A stretch of DNA of 64,000 nt from Bacteroidetes bacterium RIFCSPLOWO2_12_FULL_37_12. GTDB taxonomy: Bacteria; Bacteroidota; Bacteroidia; 2-12-FULL-37-12. The translations under genes and the position numbers were made by a program. The DNA lies in contig MEPC01000020.1 in assembly GCA_001769655.1 (NCBI GenBank), forward strand, positions 62,001 through 126,000, read 5' to 3'. This document shows, piece by piece, positions 36,859 through 44,622 of this stretch (position 1 is its first letter; each line of letters begins with the position of its first letter). The notes below the pieces were generated by a model that worked only from the letters and a program-made list of their open reading frames with translations, was not told the DNA's origin and made no database searches.

Positions 36859-37188
36859 TAGTACTGCCTCCCACTGCTACTGCTACTCCCTACTACTTTC
36901 ACGCAAATCAATGGGTTTCTACTTTTTACGTTCCAATTCTCACTTTTCTTCATCAATCTCAGTTTCATCAGAAGTATGTCACGCAAAGACGCAGAGTACG
37001 CAAAGAATTAATCCCGCAGAGAAAAATCATTAATGATTTTTCTCTTTGCGAACTCAGCGCCTTTGCGTGACATCTTTAATATTGCTTGGTAATCTTCTTT
37101 TAAATATGTAAATATTGCAATTTTTCATTCGCGAAAATCCGCGTACTGTTAGCGTAAATTAGCGGTTAAATTTTCTCCTTCTCACTTT
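36859..37188. other. Gap downstream of rplI with inverted element A
   Basis: Element A (third copy) occupies 36979-37070: TCACGCAAAGACGCAGAG... AATCATTAATGATTTT ...CTTTGCGTGA. The remainder is AT-rich, with no gene seen. The element may serve as a bidirectional end signal between the convergent rplI operon and the broken TPR gene. Confidence 0.75.
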
Positions 37189-38042
37189 TCACTTCTCACC
37201 TCTCCCTTTCCCTATCATCCGCCCCTTCAACACCCTCTCAAAAAACTTATGAACCGGAAATATTACTCCCGCCATGATAGCGTTTATCAATAGTTTAATA
37301 GCCGGCTCACCACCTTTTTGCCCAGTAAGTGCGGTGATCAGTTGGTCTGTGTGAGGGTCAAGCCATATCAACAGAAATTCAAACAAGAATAAAAACGGTA
37401 TAAAAACCAGTAGGTTTACAAGCCAAACTGGTAAATTAAAACGGAACGCAAAAAAGAGTAAAGCGAAAATAATAAAAATACCTACAGCAAGTAATGAGTA
37501 CTGCAAATTATTCCTCCTTTCAACAGCCACTGCCTCCTGCCGCTGTTTCTCCTTCTCCTCCTGCTCTTTCACAATGAGTTGCTTCTCAAACTCATACTTC
37601 GTCTGCTGACGAATTGCCGCCTTCTCATTCTCTTTATTTTTGATGCTGTCTCTATAGACAATGTACTGTTCATAATGCGCCAGCGCCTGCTCGTGCTTTT
37701 TCGTTTTACAGTAAATTTGAAAAAGCAAATTCTCCGCATTGCGTAAGTTTTCTATTTATAATTTTTCTTTTCTGAAATTGTCTTTGCCTGTTCACAGTAT
37801 TCCATTGCTTTTGATGGAGTGGAGAGATAATATTCGCTGGCTAATTCAAGCAAAGTATTGACGCGGGAGGTGTCGTGGGTGGTGGCAGAGAGGATAGAAT
37901 TCAGTGAATCAACAGTTCGGTTTTGTAGAGTCACGGTGCTCTGTGTCTCCTGGTTTTGCGCCGGAGCAGTTGAAATGCCGGAGAGTAAAAAATAAATAAT
38001 TAAAAAAAATATGCTATGGTTTCTCATTGCCAATCCTATCAT
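37189..38042 (-). pseudogene. TPR-containing membrane sensor-like gene, internally deleted
   Basis: The 5' part (38042 to 37752) encodes a signal peptide and one TPR-like segment (SRVNTLLELASEYYLSTPSKAMEYCEQAK) and ends in a stop after KKNYK. Just downstream, in another frame, the sequence resumes with NAENLLFQIYCKTKKHEQALAHYEQYI, a coiled coil (KQLIVKEQEEKEKQRQE), two or three membrane helices and a C-terminus known from Bacteroidota TPR membrane proteins (VFIPFLFLFEFLLIWLDP...PVHKFFERVLKGR). Most of the TPR array is missing and the two parts are out of frame, so the gene is probably dead, unless the second part is made from the ATG at 37728. Confidence 0.7.
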
Positions 38043-38156
38043 AATTTCATTCCTTTATGGGCGAAATATCGGTAGAAAAAAAATAGTACAACAACCCAAA
38101 GTCCCTTTAGTGTCAAAGATTTCTGATTCTGACATACTGTTAATAAATAATTGAAA

Positions 38157-38225
38157 AATTTCCTGTACATTTGACGCAATGGACACTATATCTGCTGTGG
38201 TAATAACCCAGAACGAAGAAGCAAA
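38157..38225 (+). repeat. 69-bp direct repeat, copy 1 (duplicated promoter and 5' end of glycosyltransferase gene)
   Basis: It is about 90% identical to 39209-39277. It includes the -7 element TACATTTG (38166-38173), the ATG at 38179 and codons for xSAVVITQNEEAN. The mismatches concentrate in codons 2-5. Confidence 0.9.
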
Positions 38226-39210
38226 TGAACGGCTTTATCATGAGTTATCCCAACTTATTGAACAAAGCAAAACAAAGCTTGTATCGTATGCCAATAGCAC
38301 ATTAACCACTTTGTTCTGGCAAGTTGGCAAACGCATTAACGAGCATATACTTCAAAATAAACGTGCAGAATACGGAAAACAAATTGTGTTTACACTGTCG
38401 GCACAATTGGAAAAAGCTTATGGGCAAAATTTTACAGAGAAAAATGTAAGAAGAATGATGCAGTTTGCAGAACAATTCACAGATATTGAGATTGTCGTTA
38501 CACTGTCACGACAATTAACATGGTCTCATTTTTTAATACTGATACCGCTAAAAACAATTGAAAAAAAAATATTTTATGCTGAACTATCTGCTAATGAAAG
38601 ATGGAGTGTTCGTGAACTAAGAAAACAAATTGAAATCAAAACTTATGAAAGAACCGAAATAGCAAATACTCAATTGGCAAAATCCGGTAATATTCCTTTA
38701 AACACATTTAAAGACCCATATATTCTGAATTTTTTAGGACTGAAAGATGCATATCTTGAAAAGGATTTGGAGTCGTCTATTTTAAGAGAATTAGAACTAT
38801 TTATTCTCGAAATTGGAAAAGGATTCACATTTGTTGAACGCCAAAAACGGATGATTATTGACGGTGAAGATTATCACCTGGATTTGCTTTTCTTTCACAG
38901 AAAATTGAAACGACTTGTAGCTATTGATTTAAAATTAGGAAAGTTTCAGGCAAAAGACAAAGGTCAAATGGAGCTTTATTTGAAGTGGCTCAATCGTTAT
39001 GAAAAGCAGGAAGGCGAAGAAAAACCAATTGGTCTTATATTATGTGCCGAAACCAGCCGAGAACAAGTTGAATTGCTGGAACTGCATAAAGATGGAATAA
39101 TGGTGGCTGAATATTGGACTGAATTGCCACCCAAAAAAGAACTTGAAGCAAAACTTCATAAAGCATTGATTGAAGCAAGAGAAAATATTGAAAGAAGGAA
39201 ATTACTGTAA
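38179..39210 (+). CDS. DUF1016 (YhcG-type) PD-(D/E)XK nuclease, inserted in a glycosyltransferase gene
   Basis: The product has 343 residues. From residue ~18 on it is a standard DUF1016 protein: an N-terminal helical domain (RLYHELSQLIEQSK...LFWQVGKRINEHIL) and a C-terminal nuclease domain with FVERQKRMIIDGEDYHLDLLFFHRKL and VAIDLKLGKF, the likely D...(D/E)xK site. The first 16 residues are not from this family: they match the N-terminus of the glycosyltransferase downstream (SAVVITQNEEAN). The gene therefore uses a duplicated host promoter, start codon and 16 host codons, and its stop codon overlaps the second copy of the duplication by two bases. Function of the family is not established. 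Confidence 0.9.
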   Translation: MDTISAVVITQNEEANERLYHELSQLIEQSKTKLVSYANSTLTTLFWQVGKRINEHILQNKRAEYGKQIVFTLSAQLEKAYGQNFTEKNVRRMMQFAEQFTDIEIVVTLSRQLTWSHFLILIPLKTIEKKIFYAELSANERWSVRELRKQIEIKTYERTEIANTQLAKSGNIPLNTFKDPYILNFLGLKDAYLEKDLESSILRELELFILEIGKGFTFVERQKRMIIDGEDYHLDLLFFHRKLKRLVAIDLKLGKFQAKDKGQMELYLKWLNRYEKQEGEEKPIGLILCAETSREQVELLELHKDGIMVAEYWTELPPKKELEAKLHKALIEARENIERRKLL

Positions 39211-39277
39211 TTTCTTGTACATTTGACGCAATGGATCCACTATCTGCTGTCGTAATAACTCAGAACGAAGAAGCAAA
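39209..39277 (+). repeat. 69-bp direct repeat, copy 2
   Basis: This is the copy at the intact glycosyltransferase gene: TACATTTG at 39218-39225, ATG at 39231 and the first codons. It begins inside the stop codon of the DUF1016 gene. Confidence 0.9.
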
Positions 39278-40019
39278 CATTTATCATTGCCTTACTTCAT
39301 TGCAACCCGTTGCCGACGAAATTCTGGTCATAGATTCAAACAGTAGCGACCGAACTGTTGAGTTATGCAAGGAACTTGGCGCAAAAGTCATCTCACAGAA
39401 CTGGATGGGGTATGGTCCCACTAAAAATTTTGGTAATAAAAATGCAAGGCATGACTGGATTTTATCGTTGGATGCCGATGAAGAGCTTAACCCTGAACTT
39501 CAAAAAGCGATTATGGAGGCGAAAAAAGAGTTGAAAGGAGTGTATAGTTTTAAGCGCTTGAATAATTATTGTAAAAGATGGGTGCGTCACTGCGGATGGT
39601 ATCCCGATATAAAAGAAAGAATATTCAACCGTAATGAAAGTTTCTGGAACGAAAAGTTAATTCACGAAAAACTCATTTCTCCGCCTAAAACCAACAAACA
39701 ATTACTGAAAGGGGATTGTCTGCATTATTCGTATGCTACGGAGGGAGATTTATTGATTAAGACGGAAAAATATGCGCGCCTGGCGGCAGAGGAAATGCTT
39801 AAAAAGAAGCAGTTTATTTTTCCGGGGGTCGTTCTCCTAAAGTCATTATTTCGTTTTTTTAAAGGATACATTTTACAGGTTGGATTTTTAGACGGCAAAG
39901 CGGGGTGGGAAATTTGCAGGATGAACGCTCATGGAGTATTTTTGAAATATAAATATTTTGGGGAGCTGAAAAAAACAGAGGCAAACAGGGTTCAAAAAAA
40001 AATAACATATAACATATAA
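39231..40019 (+). CDS. GT2 glycosyltransferase, WaaE-like
   Basis: This 262-residue protein has a GT-A fold: SAVVITQNEEANI at the start, EILVIDSNSSDRT, WILSLDADEEL (DxD-type metal site) and the later WYPDIKERIFNR and HEKL...LHYSY blocks found in WaaE/KdtX-like enzymes that add sugars to the lipopolysaccharide inner core. It is intact despite the DUF1016 insertion because the duplicated segment rebuilt its promoter and start. It heads a run of plus-strand surface-sugar genes. Confidence 0.88.
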   Translation: MDPLSAVVITQNEEANIYHCLTSLQPVADEILVIDSNSSDRTVELCKELGAKVISQNWMGYGPTKNFGNKNARHDWILSLDADEELNPELQKAIMEAKKELKGVYSFKRLNNYCKRWVRHCGWYPDIKERIFNRNESFWNEKLIHEKLISPPKTNKQLLKGDCLHYSYATEGDLLIKTEKYARLAAEEMLKKKQFIFPGVVLLKSLFRFFKGYILQVGFLDGKAGWEICRMNAHGVFLKYKYFGELKKTEANRVQKKITYNI

Positions 40020-40090
40020 CACAAAACAGCTAATGTCAAAGGGTCTGGGTACTTAGAAATTATTCATTTCTTGATAAGTGTTATATGTTT
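40002..40090. repeat. Inverted-repeat element E
   Basis: AACATATAACATATAACAC at the end of the glycosyltransferase gene and GTGTTATATGTTTTT before the ligase gene form the arms. The first arm overlaps the last codons and stop of the glycosyltransferase gene. Confidence 0.65.
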
Positions 40091-40130
40091 TTTTTTCTAA
40101 AACCTGAGTTATTTTGGTATAAACCAGAAA

Positions 40131-41357
40131 TTGACAAACATCCGCTACTATACAACCTTATTTTCCTGCTACCTCGTTCTCACAGGTCTTCTCTACAGCC
40201 GTGTCATGATGAGCATTGGGATGGGACTTATTTTTCTGAGCGCCATCATTCATCCGGAAATATTCGGAAATGTAAAATCATTTTTTACTCAAAAAATCTG
40301 GTGGATAGTGTCACTGCTTTTTTTTATCTATCTTCTGAGCGGAGTTTACACTGAAAATCATACAGCGTATTTTGAACGGTTAAAAATCCGCACTCCATTT
40401 TTATTGTTACCAGTGGCATTTGCTTCGTTGCCTGCCATAAAAAGAAATGATTATCTGAATTTATTTTATTTTTTTTTATTGCTCATCACGGTCAGTGCGG
40501 TAATTTCAACCATTCGGTATTATAAAAATTTTGATGAAATTAATATTCTTTATTTCCAATCAAAAGTATTACCTACTCCCATTCACCACATCCGTTATAG
40601 TTTGATGGTAGTTTTTGCCATCGCTACCGGCTTTTATTTAATTATCAATTCCTATTACATATATTCGCGATTTGAAAAAATAATATTTATTTTGATTACT
40701 GCTTTTCTGATATTCTACCTTCATATTCTTTCAAGCAGGATAAGTTTGCTGGTTTTTTATCTGTTAGCCATCTCCGGTGCCATTTATTATTTTGTTAAAT
40801 TAAAAAAGTGGCTCTTGTTAAGCATCGCGTTGGTGCTGTTGCTAGTTACTCCATTTTTCTCCTATCATTTTTTAGATAGTTTTAAACACAGGGTTTGGAA
40901 TACACAGATGGATATAAAAATTGCAAGCGAAGGTGGCAACGCAAATTATTGGTCTATCGGGAAACGTTTTGTAGCGTGGACGATTGCCTGGAAAATTTTC
41001 AAATCAAACCCGGTATGGGGAGTAGGGGTTGGCGACCTGAAAGACGAAATGATAACCTATTACCAAAGGGATTACAAGGAATTTCAGGACTGGAGTTGGA
41101 TACTTCCGCATAATCAGTTTCTTCATTATCTGGCATCCTTCGGAATCCTTGGTTTTCTTGTTTATGCCGGTTCTTTATTTTACCCTCTTTTCTATCAGAG
41201 GAACTGGACAGATTATTTTTTTCTGATTCATTTTTTAATTTTTTTTGTGTCACTCTTTACGGAGTCCACACTGGAGGACCAGCGCGGAACGTGTTTTTAT
41301 ATTTTATTTACCTGTCTTAATCTGAATCAATTGGTTAGCCAAAAATGCCGGACATAA
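40131..41357 (+). CDS. O-antigen ligase family membrane protein (copy 1)
   Basis: This 408-residue polytopic protein has about eleven helices. The large periplasmic loop region contains the ligase hallmark GVGVGDLKDEM...LPHNQFLHYLASFGILG with the conserved HNQFL histidine. It would join polymerised glycan to lipid A-core or polymerise repeat units. The proposed start is TTG at 40131; the next candidate, ATG at 40206, would cut the first helix. It overlaps the next gene by 13 bp. A paralogue with the same GVGxGDxKD...HNQFL pattern is encoded at 56870-58126. Confidence 0.8.
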   Translation: MTNIRYYTTLFSCYLVLTGLLYSRVMMSIGMGLIFLSAIIHPEIFGNVKSFFTQKIWWIVSLLFFIYLLSGVYTENHTAYFERLKIRTPFLLLPVAFASLPAIKRNDYLNLFYFFLLLITVSAVISTIRYYKNFDEINILYFQSKVLPTPIHHIRYSLMVVFAIATGFYLIINSYYIYSRFEKIIFILITAFLIFYLHILSSRISLLVFYLLAISGAIYYFVKLKKWLLLSIALVLLLVTPFFSYHFLDSFKHRVWNTQMDIKIASEGGNANYWSIGKRFVAWTIAWKIFKSNPVWGVGVGDLKDEMITYYQRDYKEFQDWSWILPHNQFLHYLASFGILGFLVYAGSLFYPLFYQRNWTDYFFLIHFLIFFVSLFTESTLEDQRGTCFYILFTCLNLNQLVSQKCRT

Positions 41358-42181
41358 CTTCTTTCTCTATCCTGATTCCTACCTGGAACAATCTTCCTTA
41401 TCTTGAATGTTGTGTAAAAAGCATACTCAAAAATTCGGCTCATGTTCATCAGATTATTTTACATATCAATGAAGGAACCGATGGTACTTTTGATTTTGCA
41501 AAACAACATGCTATTGATTTTACTTTCAGTAAAGAGAATATTGGAATATGCAAAGCGTTGAATAAGGCATCTGCGTTGGTCAGCACCGGTTATATTGTTT
41601 ATATGAATGACGACATGTATGTTTGCCCCGGTTGGGATTCGGAACTTTTAAAAAAAATTCCAAAAAACAATGATCTTTTCATGCTTTCTTCCACGTTAAT
41701 TGAGCATACCGGAAAAGATGCTTGCCGGGTCCATGCTGATTTTGGAAAAAGCATAGAAACATTCAGAGAGGAAGAACTTTTAAATCAAGTTCGGAGTCAT
41801 GCAAGAGAAGATTGGCAGGGAAGTACCTGGCCCCCGACATTAGTAACAAAAAAAATGTGGGAAAAAGCCGGCGGTTATAGTGAGGAATTCAGTCCGGGTT
41901 TATATTCAGACCCTGATTTTTCTATGAAACTCTGGCAAATGGGTTGCAGGGATTTCATAGGTTGCGGAAAAAGTTTAGTTTATCATTTTCAATCGAAATC
42001 GCTGAGACGGATTCAGTTGAATAACGGAAAAAAACAATTCTTTGAGAAATGGAGAATAAAATCATCTACCTTTATGAAATATTTTTTGCGTATAGGGAAA
42101 AAGTACGATGGAAAATTACCGGAGCCAAAACGAAATATCGCGTTTCTCACTAAAAGAATATTGGATAAATTTGTTTTTTAA
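41345..42181 (+). CDS. GT2 family glycosyltransferase
   Basis: The product has 278 residues. It shows FSILIPTWNNLPYLECCVKSIL, a NEGTDGTFDFA loop, ENIGICKALNKA and the metal-binding YMNDDMYV, typical of GT2 rhamnosyl- or glucosyl-transferases for surface glycans. A later GGYSEEFSPGLYSDPDFSMKLW block contains the likely catalytic acid region. It starts within the end of the ligase gene, so the two are co-translated. Acceptor and donor are unknown. Confidence 0.88.
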   Translation: MPDITSFSILIPTWNNLPYLECCVKSILKNSAHVHQIILHINEGTDGTFDFAKQHAIDFTFSKENIGICKALNKASALVSTGYIVYMNDDMYVCPGWDSELLKKIPKNNDLFMLSSTLIEHTGKDACRVHADFGKSIETFREEELLNQVRSHAREDWQGSTWPPTLVTKKMWEKAGGYSEEFSPGLYSDPDFSMKLWQMGCRDFIGCGKSLVYHFQSKSLRRIQLNNGKKQFFEKWRIKSSTFMKYFLRIGKKYDGKLPEPKRNIAFLTKRILDKFVF

Positions 42182-42197
42182 TTTGAAACTAAATATA

Positions 42198-42263
42198 GTT
42201 GTAATACGGTTGTAATACGATTGTAATACGGTTGTAATGCGATTGCAATACGGTTGTAATAAA
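42198..42263. repeat. Six tandem 11-bp units (GTTGTAATACG) before a lipoprotein gene
   Basis: Six consecutive 11-bp units, with G/A at position 1 and slight variants at positions 5 and 9, end three bases before the ATG at 42267. They occupy the leader/promoter of that gene. Confidence 0.9.
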
Positions 42264-42266
42264 AAC

Positions 42267-42839
42267 ATGAAAATACAAATAAAAGTCCTTTTATTTTTTA
42301 CCTTATTTCTGCTGACGAAATGTGGGGGTAGCGAACAAAAAAATACTACTCTGATTTACTATAATTTGACCGGTTTATTAAACAGTCAAATTGAAATTTT
42401 AAAAAACACTCCTGTGCAGTTGGAAAAAACCGTTTACATGAATCATAAAAGTGATAAAGTGGTTGAAAAAAATCCGGATTGGAAAAAAATACTTGCCTCA
42501 TTTTCTGAATCAGACATCAATAAAACCGCATGGATTGGATTTTTCCGGATAGATATTACAGAATCAACAGAACAGCTTTCATCTAAAAACATAGCATATA
42601 AATTGCTTCCGGAGGTCACTAACATTCCTGTAAAGAAAATGGAAATTTATAATTATAACCACTCCGTTCCTGATTCAATCAACATATATTCTGAAGAAAA
42701 AAATCTGCTGTTTTATTCAAGGAAGAATCTTCATATTCATTTTTCTGATTCAACTATAACATTTATCGGAGTTGATTGCCTGCAAAAAATAAAGTGGATG
42801 GATACGGTGAACTATGGCTTCAGGGGAAATGTGAGGTGA
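42267..42839 (+). CDS. Hypothetical lipoprotein
   Basis: The product has 190 residues from the ATG at 42267; an upstream in-frame ATG would be inside the tandem repeat and is rejected. The N-terminus MKIQIKVLLFFTLFLLTKCGG is a lipoprotein signal with Cys as the mature first residue. The remainder is soluble, with no recognised domain. The tandem repeat directly in front may affect expression. Confidence 0.65.
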   Translation: MKIQIKVLLFFTLFLLTKCGGSEQKNTTLIYYNLTGLLNSQIEILKNTPVQLEKTVYMNHKSDKVVEKNPDWKKILASFSESDINKTAWIGFFRIDITESTEQLSSKNIAYKLLPEVTNIPVKKMEIYNYNHSVPDSINIYSEEKNLLFYSRKNLHIHFSDSTITFIGVDCLQKIKWMDTVNYGFRGNVR

Positions 42840-42849
42840 TGAGGTTTCT

Positions 42850-44493
42850 CTAAAAAATCCCATACCCCTGTTCCAGCAACGTCTTGCTTACAATTTCAAT
42901 CCCTTCTTTCCGCGAGAACATGACGGTTTTTTCGTGCAAAAAATCCATGATGGGCTTGTCATCGGAAAGTATCACTCCACCTTCGAAGGAATAACCTTCC
43001 AGATACAAATTATTTTTTGTCGGGAATTTATATTGTTTGGTAAACTCGGGTAATTGGTCATATAAATAATTTTCCAATGCAACAGGTTTATGAGTGGCTA
43101 AAAAAATAATTTCTCCCGGACTACCTGGTTTATGTTTTGTATTCAGGAGTTTTACAAAAAAACCACTTTCTATTAACGTTTTTCCAACAGATCTAACCGC
43201 CAGCCCTTCCTCTCCATATAAAAAATCGGGAAAATGTATAAAAAATAAACCGTCTTCCTTTAATAATTTTTTGATTTCCATAAACGATTCCATGGTATAA
43301 ATATTTGAGGGTTGATTTTCACCAAAGCTGATATCAATAATTATAATATCATAACGATGAAAAGTGGTTTTTACGTAGTGTCTGAAGTCATCCGTATGAA
43401 AATTGATCTTGGCATTTAAACCAAAATATTTCTCAGAAACATTTTTCATTCTTTCATCCAACTCAATTACATCCGGTATAAAATGTAGTCCGGTTAGTTC
43501 TTTTACCAACAAGCCACCACCCATTCCTGCGAGTAAAACTTTTGAAGAAGGTGATTTTACAGAACAATAATGGGTAAGACGGTGTACATAATGCCATAAG
43601 GAACGCCCGGAGGGAATGTACATGAAACTTTGTGAAATATGATTGATGAATAATGACCGTGAATGAGCGAGATTATCATCGGCAACTGTTAGTTGTCCCA
43701 GCAATCCGTATTCGTTGTAATGCACCTTGATATAAGATTTTTTTACTTTTTGGTTTGTGTCACCGGTATTTATTCCCAACAGAAAAAATGAAAGCATTAT
43801 CAATGAAAATCCCCAGAAAAAAACATTTTTCTTTTGGGACAATAAAAGATATCCCGTTAATGTTGCAGGTATTAAACTGTTCAGCACGATGGCTGTTTTC
43901 ATCCCAAAATGGGGTATTAAAAAAAATCCAAAAAGAAAAGTAAACAGGATTCCACCCGACGTAGAGATTGCATAAATCAATCCTGATGTTTTTCCTGAAG
44001 TAGTTGTGTCTGCAGAAAGAATTTGAATTAACATAGGGGATAACATTCCCAGAAAAAACAACGGTGGCAGAAGAATAAAAATCGCAGAAATGAAAGCTCC
44101 GGTAATGATACCTGTATTAAGTGTAACAGGGATCAGTTTTCCTGCAATAAATGGTTGAAGAATTATGGCGAGAGTGGCAACTAACAGACAGAGGTTTAAT
44201 TTGTGTAAGAGGGTATCAGATTTCAGAAAAAACAGTTGACTTCTTTCTTCCGTCTTCCGTCTTCCGTCTTCCGTCTTTTTTTTAGATAAATATCCCCCTG
44301 AAAAATAGCCGGCTGTCAATGCCGTCAAGGTGGATATTAAAATTACCGCCCATGTTTGCAAAGAGTTTCCGAAATAGGGTGCAAACAACTGTGCGCAGAT
44401 AAGTTCAGTCGCTAAAACGGCTCCCCCTTCCACAAAAGCTATTAAATAAAAGAAGTTGTATGGGAGAGAGATTTCTGTGTTTTTGTCAATCAA
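42850..44493 (-). CDS. Fused membrane protein/spermidine-synthase-like protein
   Basis: The product has 547 residues: about eight transmembrane helices (residues ~10-235) followed by a spermidine-synthase-like Rossmann domain with VLLAGMGGGLLVKEL, DVIELDERM and YDIIIIDISFGENQPS. Such fusions are common but mostly of unproven function. The start is TTG at 44493, supported by a TAAATTTG element 20 bp upstream. Between helices 2 and 3 a perfect 7-bp repeat (four CTTCCGT units at 44247-44274) encodes the charged loop KTEDGRRKTEDGRR-like, where unit gain or loss would shift the frame. Confidence 0.85.
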   Translation of the reverse strand: MIDKNTEISLPYNFFYLIAFVEGGAVLATELICAQLFAPYFGNSLQTWAVILISTLTALTAGYFSGGYLSKKKTEDGRRKTEERSQLFFLKSDTLLHKLNLCLLVATLAIILQPFIAGKLIPVTLNTGIITGAFISAIFILLPPLFFLGMLSPMLIQILSADTTTSGKTSGLIYAISTSGGILFTFLFGFFLIPHFGMKTAIVLNSLIPATLTGYLLLSQKKNVFFWGFSLIMLSFFLLGINTGDTNQKVKKSYIKVHYNEYGLLGQLTVADDNLAHSRSLFINHISQSFMYIPSGRSLWHYVHRLTHYCSVKSPSSKVLLAGMGGGLLVKELTGLHFIPDVIELDERMKNVSEKYFGLNAKINFHTDDFRHYVKTTFHRYDIIIIDISFGENQPSNIYTMESFMEIKKLLKEDGLFFIHFPDFLYGEEGLAVRSVGKTLIESGFFVKLLNTKHKPGSPGEIIFLATHKPVALENYLYDQLPEFTKQYKFPTKNNLYLEGYSFEGGVILSDDKPIMDFLHEKTVMFSRKEGIEIVSKTLLEQGYGIF

Positions 44494-44512
44494 TGGTGAA
44501 ATTTTTATATTG

Positions 44513-44520
44513 CAAATTTA
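44513..44520 (-). promoter_or_regulatory. -7 element of the fused membrane/spermidine-synthase gene
   Basis: Minus-strand TAAATTTG lies 19-20 bp before the TTG start, which supports that start. It is divergent from the TACCTTTG at 44582-44589. Confidence 0.55.
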
Positions 44521-44581
44521 CGAAAAATTACCTTATTCTCGTCTCACATCCAGGACAATTTATTTATTTCTAATTTTTCTC

Positions 44582-44589
44582 TACCTTTG
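44582..44589 (+). promoter_or_regulatory. -7 element of the T9SS adhesin-like gene
   Basis: TACCTTTG matches TAnnTTTG and lies 33 bp before the ATG at 44623. It also shows that a TTG-type start inside this region would be too early. Confidence 0.6.
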
Positions 44590-44622
44590 CGCTTCTTTAA
44601 AAATTTAACCAAAGTACAAATC

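Noticed and set aside
42237-42266. Upstream ATG for the lipoprotein gene
   Set aside because: It lies in the 11-bp tandem array and would put ten residues in front of a clean lipoprotein signal.
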